Assembly: GCF_000220705.2 (NCBI RefSeq)
Contig: NZ_CP023202.1
Span: 434,001-498,000, forward strand
Reading direction: 5' to 3'
DNA length: 64,000 bases
Source of the DNA: Streptomyces xinghaiensis S187
Lineage (GTDB): Bacteria > Actinomycetota > Actinomycetes > Streptomycetales > Streptomycetaceae
Below are positions 1 to 8,828 of this stretch, one piece after another. How positions within the stretch are numbered: position 1 is the stretch's first letter; the number at the start of each line of letters is the position of its first letter. The position numbers and the translations under genes are program-made. The notes below the pieces were generated by a model, which saw only the letters and a program-made list of their open reading frames with translations, was not told the DNA's origin and searched no databases.

Positions 1-39
1 GTCCGGCTGGTCAAGGTCCGCTGGCGCGGGGAGTGCTGA
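1..39 (+). CDS. 3' end of an unidentified gene (partial)
   Basis: Reading frame 1 is open from the first base and ends in TGA at 37-39, giving a basic tail that finishes RWRGEC. No start is in the window and 12 residues are too few to name a family. It is called only because the following 140 bases hold no other convincing gene end; it could be chance. Confidence 0.35.
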   Translation, partial: VRLVKVRWRGEC

Positions 40-179
40 CCCGCTGACGGTCCGCCGCGCGGAATGGCGCGGACCGGCTCCCGGAAGCACCGTGACGACG
101 CACGAGCCGCCCAGTGCTTTCGCCCGGTGAGGAGCGGCGGGCTTCCCGTCAGTCGCGGGATGTGCCCGCCGCCCGTCCG

Positions 180-1265
180 TCACCAGTCCCCGTCCTGGAC
201 CGGTGAACCCTGTTGCGGCGCGTCGCCGAGCGGGTGGGTCTGGTGCGGGGACGGGGGCTGCCAGGGCGTGTGGTCGTCGCCCAGCCACTCGCCCACCGGC
301 TTGACCCCGCCCAGGGTGTCCGTGGGCGCCAGGTCGGCCGCGTCCTCGTCGTAGTAGTCGTACCAGGGCAGGCCGGCGCGGGTGTACGCGGCGCGGTCCA
401 CGGGGGACGGGGGCGGTTCCTCGCCGGTGATGCGGCGCCACTCCGGCGGGGTCACCAGGTGGACGAAGACGCGGCCGGCCGGCTCCTCCGACCAGTCGGA
501 GAGCGGCCGGTCGTCCCGGTACACCTCCTGGCGCATCGAGCCGCCGACGCCCAGACCCATGGCCGCCGCCGCACGCGGGGCCGCCGCGCCGGGGGCCGGG
601 GGCGCTCCGGCGGGCGCGGCCGCGGCGGCGAAAGCGGGCCCGCCGGCTCCGGCGGAGCCGGGAGGGGGCGCCGCGCTCCGGTACCGGGCGCGTACGGCCG
701 CCTGGCGCTCGGCACGCCGGCGCTGCTCCTCGCGCCACACCGCCAGCGCCGGGCCGGAGAGGGGGAAGGACTGGAGTTGCACGCCGCCCCAGGTCTCCTC
801 GCCGGTCACCTGGCCCTCCACCGTGGCGCCCATGCCCAGCGGCACGGCGACGAACTGACGCACCTTCCCCTTGCCGGAGTTGATGCCGTCCAGCCAGGGC
901 TGCCGGGGCAGGACCACGTAGTTCTGCGGCGTGCGCCGCAGCCCGGCTGTCCACGGCTCGCCGGAGACGGCGCACACCTTGCCGACGCCGACCTGGAGCG
1001 CGGCCGGTTCCGCGCTGCCCGCGAAGCTCAGCCACATCGCCTCCCGCAGATACACGGGCAGCAGCACCCCGCCGCGCTCCCGCATCGCCCGCGGCACGGT
1101 GCCGGCATGGTCCTCGACGCGGCGCACGGGGAACTCGCCGAGGCCGGGCGGCAGCGGATGCGTCCCGGTCTCGGGCAGGCGCAGCGTCCGGATGAAGCGG
1201 ACCCTCACCCCGCCGCCCAGCAGCAGGCTGTTCCCGTCGATCCGCACCGCGCCGTGTCCGGCCAT
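180..1265 (-). CDS. conserved actinobacterial hypothetical protein, 361 aa
   Basis: The ATG at 1265 is preceded by a good GGGAGGGG ribosome site, which is why it is preferred over an in-frame start 66 bases further upstream. The protein has a globular N-terminal half, an Ala/Pro/Gly-rich low-complexity linker around residues 200-240, and a C-terminal half of the type common in Streptomyces, with sequence like GRVFVHLVTPPEWRRITGE followed by GLPWYDYYDED. No signal peptide or membrane segment is evident. I do not recognise a catalytic motif. The C-terminal segment recalls conserved Streptomyces proteins of unknown function; nothing in the neighbours assigns a role. It is divergent from the hydrolase gene at 1537. 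Confidence 0.8.
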   Translation of the reverse strand: MAGHGAVRIDGNSLLLGGGVRVRFIRTLRLPETGTHPLPPGLGEFPVRRVEDHAGTVPRAMRERGGVLLPVYLREAMWLSFAGSAEPAALQVGVGKVCAVSGEPWTAGLRRTPQNYVVLPRQPWLDGINSGKGKVRQFVAVPLGMGATVEGQVTGEETWGGVQLQSFPLSGPALAVWREEQRRRAERQAAVRARYRSAAPPPGSAGAGGPAFAAAAAPAGAPPAPGAAAPRAAAAMGLGVGGSMRQEVYRDDRPLSDWSEEPAGRVFVHLVTPPEWRRITGEEPPPSPVDRAAYTRAGLPWYDYYDEDAADLAPTDTLGGVKPVGEWLGDDHTPWQPPSPHQTHPLGDAPQQGSPVQDGDW

Positions 1266-1536
1266 GCCGTCCCCTCCCGTTCCCGCCCCTCGGCCCGCGT
1301 GTCCGCAAAGCCGTCTCCCGGTGCCTACCACGACGTACGGCCCGGAGCGGTTCCCTTCCGGGCAGCCGCCCGGGCCCGGGGAACGCCCCGCGTGCCCGCC
1401 GGGACAGCCGCCGCCGCGCGGCCGGGGGGACGCGGTACGCCTCCGCCCGGTGGTGCGCCTCCACGGCCGGGCAACCCTTTCTGCCTACTCTCCCGTCATT
1501 ACCCCCATCGGACATCACATCAGGAGAGATGCACAG

Positions 1537-2385
1537 ATGCCCCTAGTGACCGTCGGCCGTGAGAACAGCACCGACATCGAGCTCTACTACGAGGACCACG
1601 GCGACCCCGCCGGACAGCCGGTGGTCCTGATCCACGGCTACCCGCTGGACGGCGACTCCTGGGAGAAGCAGCTCCCGGCCCTGCTCGCGGCCGGGTACCG
1701 GGTGATCACATACGACCGCCGCGGTTTCGGCCGTTCCGGCCGGCCCACCACCGGCTACGACTACGACACCTTCACCGCCGACCTGCACACCCTCATGACC
1801 ACCCTGGACCTGCGGAACGCGGTCCTCGCCGGGTTCTCCATGGGCAGCGGCGAGGTCGGCCGCTACCTGGCCACCCACGGCTCGGAGCGGGTGGCCAAGG
1901 CCGCCTTCCTCGCCTGTCTGGAGCCCTATCTGCTCAAGACCGACGACAACCCGGCCGGGGTGGACGGCGAGGTCTTCGAGGAGATCGCGGCCGCGGTGAG
2001 CCGGGACCGCTACGCCTACTTCACCGAGTTCTACAAGGCCTTCTACAACCTCGACGAGACCCTGGGCAGCCGGATCAGCGAGGAGGCCGTCCGGGCGAGC
2101 TGGAACACCGCGGCCGGGGCCTCCCCGCACGCCTCCTTCGCCTGTGTGGCCACCTGGACGACCGACTTCCGCGCGGACGTGGCCCGCATCGCCGAACTCG
2201 CCCTGCCCACGCTCGTCCTGCACGGCACCGGGGACCGGATCCTGCCCGTGGACTCCACCGCCCGGCCGCTGCGCAAGCTGCTTCCCCACGCCGAGTACGT
2301 GGAGATCGAGGGCGCACCGCACGGCCTGCTGTGGACCCATGCGGAGGAGGTTACGGAGTCGCTGATGGCCTTCCTCCGGGACTGA
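1537..2385 (+). CDS. alpha/beta hydrolase, non-haem chloroperoxidase-like
   Basis: A 282-residue single-domain alpha/beta hydrolase. The start ATG follows an AGGAGA ribosome site at 1522-1527. Visible landmarks are the oxyanion motif LIHGYPLDGD (about residues 31-40), YDRRGFGRS after strand 5, the nucleophile elbow GFSMGS with Ser101, an acid in HGTGDRILPVD and the histidine of GAPHGLLWTH near the C-terminus. The pattern matches the cofactor-free haloperoxidase/esterase group, whose members are mostly perhydrolases or esterases; the natural substrate cannot be told from sequence. A TACTCT box at 1486-1491 is a candidate -10. The gene ends at a strong hairpin shared with the convergent rpf-like gene. 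Confidence 0.92.
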   Translation: MPLVTVGRENSTDIELYYEDHGDPAGQPVVLIHGYPLDGDSWEKQLPALLAAGYRVITYDRRGFGRSGRPTTGYDYDTFTADLHTLMTTLDLRNAVLAGFSMGSGEVGRYLATHGSERVAKAAFLACLEPYLLKTDDNPAGVDGEVFEEIAAAVSRDRYAYFTEFYKAFYNLDETLGSRISEEAVRASWNTAAGASPHASFACVATWTTDFRADVARIAELALPTLVLHGTGDRILPVDSTARPLRKLLPHAEYVEIEGAPHGLLWTHAEEVTESLMAFLRD

Positions 2386-2402
2386 CCGCCCGGGTGACAC
2401 GC

Positions 2403-2440
2403 GAGAGGGCCAGAGGGGCGTACGCCCTTCCGGCCCTCTC
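2403..2440. terminator. bidirectional terminator hairpin
   Basis: GAGAGGGCC at 2403-2411 pairs with GGCCCTCTC at 2432-2440, with further pairing of GGGCG/CGCCC inside. It sits between the convergent hydrolase and rpf-like genes, so it can serve both. Confidence 0.8.
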
Positions 2441-2483
2441 GGCCGCGCCCGCGGTCCGTATGGGCCGGGCCGCAACAGGCTGG

Positions 2484-3548
2484 TCAGTACGGGCCGTTGA
2501 CGTTGTCGATCGATCCGTAGCGGTCGGCCGCGTAGTTGCAGGCCGCGACGATGTTGGCGACCGGGTCGTACTGGCTGTTCGCCGTGCCCGGGACGTGGTA
2601 CGCGTCGAAGGTCGGCTTGATGACCTGCAGCAGGCCGATGGACGGGGTGCCCTTCTGGGCGTTGATGTCCCAGTTGTTGATGGCGTTCGGGTTGCCGCTG
2701 GACTCCCGGATGATGTTGCGGTGGATCCCCTCGTAGGTGCCGGGGATGCCGTGCTGCTTCATGATGTCCAGGGCCTCGCGGATCCAGCCGTCCAGGTTGT
2801 TCGCGTAGGACTTCCCGGAGGCGGACGGGGCGGGGGCCGCGGGCTTCGCCTGCTGCGCCGCATCGCCGCTGTGTCCGGCGCCGGGCCGGGAGGCGTCGAG
2901 GGAGAGCTCCTGGCCGGGGAAGATGAGGTGCGGGTTGTCGCCCACGGTCTCCCGGTTGGTCGCGTAGACGGTCTTCCAGCCGCCGTCGACGTCGTACGCG
3001 GTGGCGATCCGGTGGAGGGTGTCGCCGCTGACGACGGTGTAGGACTCCGGACCGGTCCGCTTCCGCCCGGCCTCGGGGGCGGCCTTGGGCTGGGCGGCCT
3101 TCGGCTTGGCCGGGGAGGCCGCCTCGGGCTGCGCGGCCGTGTCGATGTCCGGTGCCCCGGAGTCCCGGGACAGTCCGGCCTTGGGGCCGCAGGTGGGCCA
3201 GGCGCCCGGGCCCTGGACGGCGAGCAGCTTCTCGCCGGCGGCGATCTGCTGGTCCTTGGTGGCGAGGTCGGCGCGCGACGCGTACTCGGTGCCGCCGACC
3301 GACTCCCAGCTGGACTGCGAGAACTGCAGTCCGCCGTAGTAGCCGTTGCCGGTGTTGGCGGCCCAGTCGCCGCTGCTCTCGCAGGCGGCGACCTCGTCCC
3401 AGACGGCGACGGGCGCGGCGTTCGCGCTGCCCGCCGTCAGCAGGGGGGCGGCAACACCCGCTCCGCCGGCCGTGAGAACCACGGAAACGCGGGAGACCTG
3501 ACGGGAAATCGTTGAAGTGCGCGGTCGGCGGTGGCGGCCACGAGACAT
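2484..3548 (-). CDS. secreted resuscitation-promoting-factor-like muralytic protein (Rpf + LysM + SLT)
   Basis: A 354-residue exported cell-wall hydrolase. Residues 1-44 form a twin-Arg-rich signal peptide ending SANA|A. Residues 46-120 are an Rpf (lysozyme-fold) domain: VWDEVAACESSGDW with candidate catalytic Glu57, then NGYYGGLQFSQSSW. An Ala/Pro/Lys linker leads to a LysM peptidoglycan-binding repeat (about 169-216: YTVVSGDTLHRIA to FPGQEL). A second lytic transglycosylase-like SLT domain fills 250-354, with Glu282 in IIRESSGNPNAIN and GLLQV. Having both Rpf and SLT domains in one chain is less common than Rpf+LysM alone. The start is set by GGAGAGGA nine bases upstream and by the riboswitch. 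Related Streptomyces proteins cleave peptidoglycan during spore germination and growth; c-di-AMP is the likely regulator here. Confidence 0.93.
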   Translation of the reverse strand: MSRGRHRRPRTSTISRQVSRVSVVLTAGGAGVAAPLLTAGSANAAPVAVWDEVAACESSGDWAANTGNGYYGGLQFSQSSWESVGGTEYASRADLATKDQQIAAGEKLLAVQGPGAWPTCGPKAGLSRDSGAPDIDTAAQPEAASPAKPKAAQPKAAPEAGRKRTGPESYTVVSGDTLHRIATAYDVDGGWKTVYATNRETVGDNPHLIFPGQELSLDASRPGAGHSGDAAQQAKPAAPAPSASGKSYANNLDGWIREALDIMKQHGIPGTYEGIHRNIIRESSGNPNAINNWDINAQKGTPSIGLLQVIKPTFDAYHVPGTANSQYDPVANIVAACNYAADRYGSIDNVNGPY

Positions 3549-3555
3549 AGTTGTG

Positions 3556-3762
3556 CGTCCTCTCCGACGCCTGCGAGGTTAGCTGTCGGATTCGGGCTGG
3601 AGTTGCCCGGCCAATTCCCCTGACGCGCGTGGCGTATTCGGGAATTGGCTTCACCCCTAGCCGGACCGGGCGGAGCGCGCGGTACGGCAGTCTGTGGTTT
3701 CCCCGCTCCTGCCGCGCTGATCTGCTGTTTCTCCACCGGCCGGGCGGCAGGACTCGGCGTGT
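3556..3762 (-). promoter_or_regulatory. ydaO/yuaA-type c-di-AMP riboswitch in the rpf leader
   Basis: Read on the minus strand, the leader contains the conserved ydaO landmarks in order: CGCCGAGTCCTGCC near 3760-3747, a GCGGGGAAACCACAGACTGCC region, TAGGGGTGAAGCC, GGGCAACTCCAGCCCGAATC, then CCGACAGCTAACCTCGCAGG near 3584-3565, followed within 25 nt by the ribosome site. Known family: in Streptomyces these riboswitches sit before rpf and other cell-wall hydrolase genes and switch expression off when c-di-AMP is bound. Boundaries are approximate. Confidence 0.9.
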
Positions 3763-4277
3763 TCCGGCGGTGGAGCCCCCGCCATCGAGCGGAGGCGAGG
3801 ACACATAAACACAGCGATTTGGTAAAGACAAGGTGAGCGAAAGCAACCCCATTGCGGACCGCTGCCGATACCGCTATTGCGGACACCGTGCGCACCGGAT
3901 CTTCACCGGAGCGTGAAAGGGCCGGAACCCTTCGCGCGCTCAAATCTCGGCGGGGGAAGGAGAATCGGGGAATGGCGCGGCCGGGGATCTCCCCGGGGTA
4001 TGCGGACGGGGAGCGGGGAATGTGATCCGGGACACACGGCGGGAGAGGTTTGGCTCAGATCGGCCCCATTCCGCACCGAGTTGACTTATCCCTCGAACAC
4101 CCCCGAATCGGAAATTACCCGCACAGAGGACTCTTCCCGGGCCGGTCCTCCCGCTCCCGGCGCGCGGGCGCTGGGTGCCACGAGCGTTCCGGGCGTCAAC
4201 GAGTAGGGTGCGCCGGTGCGTTGGCCCATCGGGCCGGCCGGCGATGCCGTGGGCGTGACGGGGGCGGGGACGGGACA
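3763..4277. other. 515-nt intergenic region between divergent genes
   Basis: No credible gene. The left part holds the rpf promoter. To the right, TTGACT at 4081 followed by a G/A-rich stretch is a weak candidate promoter for the gene at 4278. Base composition is slightly less GC-rich than the coding flanks. I see no repeats or RNA gene. Confidence 0.6.
3803..3831 (-). promoter_or_regulatory. candidate promoter of the rpf-like gene
   Basis: On the minus strand TTGTCT, a 17-nt spacer and TTATGT form a vegetative-type -35/-10 pair. It would start transcription near 3796 and give a leader of roughly 250 nt, enough to hold the riboswitch. Confidence 0.55.
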
Positions 4278-4952
4278 ATGCGAGGCTGGGTCAAGGCCGC
4301 GGCGGCCGCCGTGGTCCTCGGGCTGGGCGGCTGGGCCGCCGAGCCCTTCGCGCGGGACTGGATGCTGACCGGAAGCGCCTGCGACGGGGCGCTCCCCCGG
4401 GAGGCGGCCGGGCAGCTCCGGCCCGGGGGCACCCATGTGGAGGAGGAGAGCTCCCGGCACACGGAAGAGCTCGGGTCCTACACGTGCGACGTCACCCTCG
4501 ACGGCGGGAACGACCTCTTCTGGATGAGGGCCCACACCCGGCGGGACGACCAGGACACGGCCTTCATGCGGACCTTCCCCAAGGACGGCTGGTCATGGCA
4601 GGCGCCCCTGCCCGACGGCCTGCCCGGGTTCCTCGACGACCGCGGCACGATCAGTCTCATGCTGCCCTGCCCGGATCTCGGCGAGGACGACGACGGCAGG
4701 CCGCGCAAGCTCCTGATACGGACCGGGTTCGGCCAGGACGCCCTGACCGGGGTGCCCGGAGCCGCGTACCGGACCGTCGTCGCCCCCGCCGGGGCCGCGC
4801 ATGCCGCCTTCGCCTTCGCTGCCGCCGTTTCCCCGGCTTCCCCCGTCACGCATCCCGACAGCGCAGCGACCGTCCGTACTCACGACCGCTCCGGGCCCGC
4901 GGGCCGGCAGTGGCCGGTGCCGCAGATGAGAAAGGCCGAAGAAGAGCTCTGA
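4278..4952 (+). CDS. putative exported or membrane-anchored hypothetical protein, 224 aa
   Basis: Begins MRGWVKAAAAAVVLGLGGW, a typical short signal or anchor segment, and the ATG at 4278 is chosen because it exposes that segment directly. The mature part contains two Cys pairs (GSACDG, YTCDV and LPCPD), suggesting disulfides outside the membrane, and an acidic, tryptophan-containing core (DGWSWQAPLPDGLPG). An Ala-rich helix near residues 165-185 is followed by a charged tail. No family is recognised. Similar small exported proteins are common in Streptomyces, and nothing nearby explains its role. Confidence 0.7.
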   Translation: MRGWVKAAAAAVVLGLGGWAAEPFARDWMLTGSACDGALPREAAGQLRPGGTHVEEESSRHTEELGSYTCDVTLDGGNDLFWMRAHTRRDDQDTAFMRTFPKDGWSWQAPLPDGLPGFLDDRGTISLMLPCPDLGEDDDGRPRKLLIRTGFGQDALTGVPGAAYRTVVAPAGAAHAAFAFAAAVSPASPVTHPDSAATVRTHDRSGPAGRQWPVPQMRKAEEEL

Positions 4953-5132
4953 CCTGCCGCTCGGCGCCGGTCCCGGCCCTCCCGGAGGCGTGCCGTTCCG
5001 GAAGCACCGGGTGACATCCGGGGCGATGGGTAAACGGAACTATCTCCGCGGTCAAGGGCGGAACCGGCCGATGGCGTCCGGAAGGCCGCCGCACCGCCGC
5101 GGAGTCTCCGTGACCGGAAGGAGGCGGACACC

Positions 5133-6356
5133 GTGACCGACGCGGTTCGGGTGGGAAAGGTGCTCACCGACCTGATGCAGGCCGGCCACACCTCGGCGCT
5201 GGAGCAGCTGCCGGGCGTCGTGGCCGCGCACGCCGAGACCGTGGGCCTGCACGACGTGGCGCTGTTCGCGGTGGACCTCCAGCAGAAGGCGCTGCGGCAG
5301 CTGACCGGCCGGGGACCGGACGCGGGCGAGGGCGGGACGGAAGTGGCGGTCGACGGCACCCTGCCGGGCCGCGCGTACCAGAACGTGACCATCGTCAGCG
5401 AACCCGCCCCGGAGACGGCTCGCGGCCGGTGCCGGTGGTGGGTCCCGGTCACCGACGGGGTGGAGCGCCTCGGCATGATGCGCGCGGACACCGCCGCGGA
5501 GGACGGACAGAGCCGGGAAGCGGTCCGCCATCTGGCCTCAATGGTGGCGTTGCTGCTGCTCAGCAAGCGGTCCTTCAGCGACTCGTACGCCCGCCTGGTG
5601 CGCAGCAGGCCGATGAACGTGGCCGCGGAGATGCAGTGGAACCTCACGCCGCCCCCCGCCTTCGCCGGGCACAACGCCATCGTCACCGCCGCCCTGGAAC
5701 CGGCCTACGAGGTCGGGGGCGACGCCTACGACTACGCCCTCACCGGCACCAGTCTGCACCTGGGCATCTTCGACGCCATGGGGCACGACACCACCGCCGG
5801 GATCACCGCCAATGTGGCGGTGTCCGCCTGCCGCAACGCCCGCCGTCAGGGTGCCTCCCTGGCCGAGTCCAGCCGGCTGGTGGAGAAGACGCTCAACGAG
5901 CAGTTCGGGACCAGCCGCTACATCACCGGGATCCTGGCCGACCTCGATCTGGAGACCGGGCGGCTGGCCTGGGTCAACCGCGGCCACCACCTTCCGGTGG
6001 TGATCCGCTCGGGCGGCCGGCCCAGCCAGCTGGCCTGCCCCCCGGGCGGCCCGATGGGCGCCTCCCTGAAGCTCCCGGTGACCGTCTGCGAGGAACAGCT
6101 GGAGCCCGGCGACCGCCTCCTGCTGTACACGGACGGCATCACCGAGGCCCGCGGCGCCGACGGCAGGCAGTTCGGTATGACCCGTTTCGTGGACTTCGTC
6201 ATGCATCACCATGCCAACGGGCAACTTCCCCTGCACGAGACCCTGCGCCGACTGATGCACGCGGTGCTCGAGCACCACGACGGCAGGCTCGACGACGACG
6301 CGACCGTGCTGCTGGCCGAGTGGGCCGGCGGCCGCCAGGAGAAGCTCGTTCCCTGA
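5133..6356 (+). CDS. SpoIIE/PP2C-family serine phosphatase with N-terminal sensor region
   Basis: 407 residues, GTG start at 5133 behind GGAAGGAGG. The first 150 residues look like a divergent GAF-type sensor. The C-terminal PP2C/SpoIIE domain runs from about 175: metal-binding aspartates in EVGGDAYDY and GIFDAMGHD, the strand GILADLDLETG, then GDRLLLYTDGITEAR and DDDATVLL at the end. Family members dephosphorylate anti-anti-sigma factors or other Ser/Thr phosphoproteins. No kinase or antagonist is adjacent; the RsbW-like ATPase at 31639 is too far away to pair by context. A 10-bp inverted repeat lies 70 nt after the stop. Confidence 0.92.
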   Translation: MTDAVRVGKVLTDLMQAGHTSALEQLPGVVAAHAETVGLHDVALFAVDLQQKALRQLTGRGPDAGEGGTEVAVDGTLPGRAYQNVTIVSEPAPETARGRCRWWVPVTDGVERLGMMRADTAAEDGQSREAVRHLASMVALLLLSKRSFSDSYARLVRSRPMNVAAEMQWNLTPPPAFAGHNAIVTAALEPAYEVGGDAYDYALTGTSLHLGIFDAMGHDTTAGITANVAVSACRNARRQGASLAESSRLVEKTLNEQFGTSRYITGILADLDLETGRLAWVNRGHHLPVVIRSGGRPSQLACPPGGPMGASLKLPVTVCEEQLEPGDRLLLYTDGITEARGADGRQFGMTRFVDFVMHHHANGQLPLHETLRRLMHAVLEHHDGRLDDDATVLLAEWAGGRQEKLVP

Positions 6357-6427
6357 GGCGGGCGCGCGGGCCCGCCCCGTGCCTTCCGGGCGGGCACCCA
6401 CGGCGCACGGCGTACGTTGGATGAGGT

Positions 6428-6458
6428 GGTGGTGAACGGCTCCGCCCGGTTCACCACC
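6428..6458. promoter_or_regulatory. perfect 10-bp inverted repeat upstream of the BNR lipoprotein
   Basis: GGTGGTGAAC at 6428-6437 is repeated inverted as GTTCACCACC at 6449-6458 with an 11-nt spacer, 60 nt before the next start. It could be a terminator for the phosphatase gene or an operator or 5' leader hairpin for the lipoprotein. The A/T content of the arms is atypical for terminators in this window. Confidence 0.55.
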
Positions 6459-6517
6459 GGGTGTGCCGTACGCCGGACCGCACCCAGCCCACGCCGTTCC
6501 GACCCGAGGATCTCCGT

Positions 6518-7453
6518 ATGCCCGCCCGTTCCCGTCCCCGTTCCGCGGCTGTCGCGGCCTCCGCCGCCGCGGTCCTGCTGGCCGCCGTCCTGACCGGCTG
6601 CTCCGACGACTCGAGCCCGGAGGGGCCCGGCAGTGCGTCCGCCACGGAGTCCGCCCAGTCCACCAAGTCCACCGGGCCTTCCCCCGGCCCGGAGGCCTCG
6701 GTCGGCGGGATCGGCCACATCCACGGGCTCGGCGTCAATCCCGGCGACGGCAGGCTCTACGTCGCCACGCACCGCGGTGTCATCGCGGTGGACGACGACG
6801 GCTCCGCCGAGCGCGTGGGCGACACCGCCGACTACATGGGCTTCACCGTCGCCGGGAAGGACACCTTCCTCGGCAGCGGCCACCCGGCCGAGGGAAGCGG
6901 CGACCACGCCAACCGCGGGCTGATCAGGAGCACCGACGCCGGGAAGACCTGGACGTCCCTCTCCCTCGCGGGGAAGTCCGACTTCCACTCCCTCGAAGAG
7001 GTCGACGGCACCATCTACGGCTACGACAGCACGGCCGGTCTGCTGCGCGTCAGCGAGGACGGCAAGAAGTGGGACGAGCGCGCCGAACTGGCGGCCCTGG
7101 ACATCGCCGTGAGCCCCGAGGACCCCGGCACGGTCCTGGCCACCACCCGGAGCGGCGTCGCGCGGAGCACCGACGGCGGCAAGACCTTCGGCGGCGGGAA
7201 CGAGCCGGTGCTGACGCACCTCTCCTGGGCGGAGGGCGACGCCCTGTACGGGATCGCCCCCGACGGGGTGGTGCACCGCAGCACCGACGGCGGCAAGAGC
7301 TGGAAGAAGGCCGGGACCACGCCGGGCGGGCAGGCGCAGGCGCTGACGGCCGTCGACGCCGAGCGCGTCCTGGCCGCCACCCAGAGCGGGGTGTACGAAT
7401 CCCGCGACGGCGGCAAGTCCTTCACCCGGCGGCTGGCGATGTCGGAGGACTGA
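6518..7453 (+). CDS. BNR/sialidase-like repeat lipoprotein (F510_1955-type)
   Basis: 311 residues; the ATG at 6518 follows GAGGA. The N-terminus is a lipoprotein signal with lipobox LTGC at about residues 25-28, so the protein is expected on the outer face of the membrane. After a Ser/Thr-rich spacer comes a beta-propeller beginning GHIHGLGVNP, with repeated Asp-box-like motifs: RSTDAGKTW, VSEDGKKWD, RSTDGGKTF, HRSTDGGKSW and ESRDGGKSF. This repeat pattern is that of BNR/exo-sialidase-fold proteins annotated as F510_1955-family glycosylhydrolases, although glycosidase activity has to be considered unproven and catalytic residues are not evident. A stable hairpin terminator follows. Confidence 0.85.
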   Translation: MPARSRPRSAAVAASAAAVLLAAVLTGCSDDSSPEGPGSASATESAQSTKSTGPSPGPEASVGGIGHIHGLGVNPGDGRLYVATHRGVIAVDDDGSAERVGDTADYMGFTVAGKDTFLGSGHPAEGSGDHANRGLIRSTDAGKTWTSLSLAGKSDFHSLEEVDGTIYGYDSTAGLLRVSEDGKKWDERAELAALDIAVSPEDPGTVLATTRSGVARSTDGGKTFGGGNEPVLTHLSWAEGDALYGIAPDGVVHRSTDGGKSWKKAGTTPGGQAQALTAVDAERVLAATQSGVYESRDGGKSFTRRLAMSED

Positions 7454-7465
7454 TACCGGAGAACA

Positions 7466-7497
7466 CCGGAGCCCGGCGCTCGCACGCCGGGCTCCGG
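7466..7497. terminator. terminator hairpin
   Basis: CCGGAGCCCGGCG at 7466-7478 and CGCCGGGCTCCGG at 7485-7497 are perfect inverted arms of 13 bp around a 6-nt loop, 13 nt after the lipoprotein stop. Confidence 0.85.
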
Positions 7498-7562
7498 ACT
7501 CGCCTCAGGGCCGGTCGGTCACGGGGACGGGCGGTTCCCGTCTCCCCTCGGCCCGGTCGGGG

Positions 7563-8828
7563 CTAGTCGGTCAGGGTCGGGGTCTGCCAGTTCCTCCACT
7601 GCGAGAGGTTGCCCTGCTTCTTGCTGGAGATCCTGATCGTGCCCGAGCTGCTGCCCGTCCCCAGCATGTACTTCTGGATGTGCTGCTGCAGGGGGCCGCG
7701 CCACTCGGACCGGCTGGCGCAGTGGTTGCCGTCCTGGATGTCGGACCAGTAGGTGATGTTGCTCCCGGCACCGAGCGCCTTGTAGATCTCCGCTCCGCCG
7801 AGGGCCGCCACACTCCCGGAGCCGGCGCCCAGCCAGTCGATGTGCGGGTTCTCCATGATGAAGAGTCCGCGCGGCGCGACCATGCCCACGATCTCGTGGG
7901 TGTCCACCGGCAGCCTGGACGGGTCGCTCGTGTAGGAGCCGAAGGCGTCACCCAGCCACGGCTGTTCTCCGTAGCCGCTGCTCAGCGGCTGCGCGCCGTT
8001 CTCCCGCGGGATGCCGCGGAAGATGGGAGCTCCGCCGGTGCCCGACTCGATCGGCATGGTCAGGGCGATGCGCTGGTCGAACGCACCGGCCACGAAGGCG
8101 CCCTTGCCGTACCGGGAGCAGCCGGTGACGCCGGTGCCCTCGGCCTTGAGGACGCTGCCGTCCGACTGCTCGATGACGTCGATGATCCGGCTGACGCCCC
8201 AGGCCCAGGCCATCAGCAGCCCCGTGCTGCTGTTGGAGCCGTAGACGCTGTAGAAGGCGCCCTGCTTGTTGTTGCGGGGCGTGCCCTCCCGTCCGACCGC
8301 GAACGGGTCGAAGCTGATGACGGCGGCACCGGCGGCCTTGATGGTGGAGGTGTCCGCGCCGAAGCCCCCGTAGACGATGACGGCCGGGAAGGGCCCGGAC
8401 CCGCTCGGCAGGTCGACGCTCGCCGAGAAGCTGGAACTCCTGCCGTTGTCCGACACGTTGACGGTGATGCTGCTCCGGGAGACCGATCCCGAGACGTTCT
8501 GCGGCTTGGCGGGTTTCGTGCCGTAGACCGTCTTCTCCGCCAACTTCTTGATCTCGGCCCGCCGGCACCGCCAGTCGGACTTCGCGGTCACCCGCGAGCC
8601 GTCCAGCTTGGTGAACGGGTCGGGAAGCAGGGAGTTGGAGGGTGTGGAGCCCGGGTCGGGCACGTTGCAGTCGGCGCCGTCGTCCTCGACGTCGGCCGCG
8701 AACTGCGGGGCGGCTCCGGGGCCGGGGGCGGCCACCGCCTGTGGGCTGAGGGTGGCGGCGCCCAAGCTCGCGACGGCCACGAAGACCGCGGCGGCCCATG
8801 CCCGGGGCCGGTATCGATGGAAGCGCAT
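7563..8828 (-). CDS. secreted carbohydrate esterase family 15 (glucuronoyl methylesterase-like)
   Basis: 421 residues with a Sec signal peptide (1-33, ending AVAA). The catalytic core matches CE15: the nucleophile motif GVTGCSRYGKGA with Ser238, Glu261 in PIESGTGG, and His369 in DGNHC. CE15 enzymes cut the ester between lignin alcohols and 4-O-methyl-glucuronic acid of glucuronoxylan, so a role in plant biomass decay is likely. Start is fixed by GGAGG ten bases upstream. No carbohydrate-binding module is visible; the last 40 residues form a short polar tail. No xylanase genes are nearby, so the gene stands alone, with a possible operator-like palindrome upstream. Confidence 0.93.
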   Translation of the reverse strand: MRFHRYRPRAWAAAVFVAVASLGAATLSPQAVAAPGPGAAPQFAADVEDDGADCNVPDPGSTPSNSLLPDPFTKLDGSRVTAKSDWRCRRAEIKKLAEKTVYGTKPAKPQNVSGSVSRSSITVNVSDNGRSSSFSASVDLPSGSGPFPAVIVYGGFGADTSTIKAAGAAVISFDPFAVGREGTPRNNKQGAFYSVYGSNSSTGLLMAWAWGVSRIIDVIEQSDGSVLKAEGTGVTGCSRYGKGAFVAGAFDQRIALTMPIESGTGGAPIFRGIPRENGAQPLSSGYGEQPWLGDAFGSYTSDPSRLPVDTHEIVGMVAPRGLFIMENPHIDWLGAGSGSVAALGGAEIYKALGAGSNITYWSDIQDGNHCASRSEWRGPLQQHIQKYMLGTGSSSGTIRISSKKQGNLSQWRNWQTPTLTD

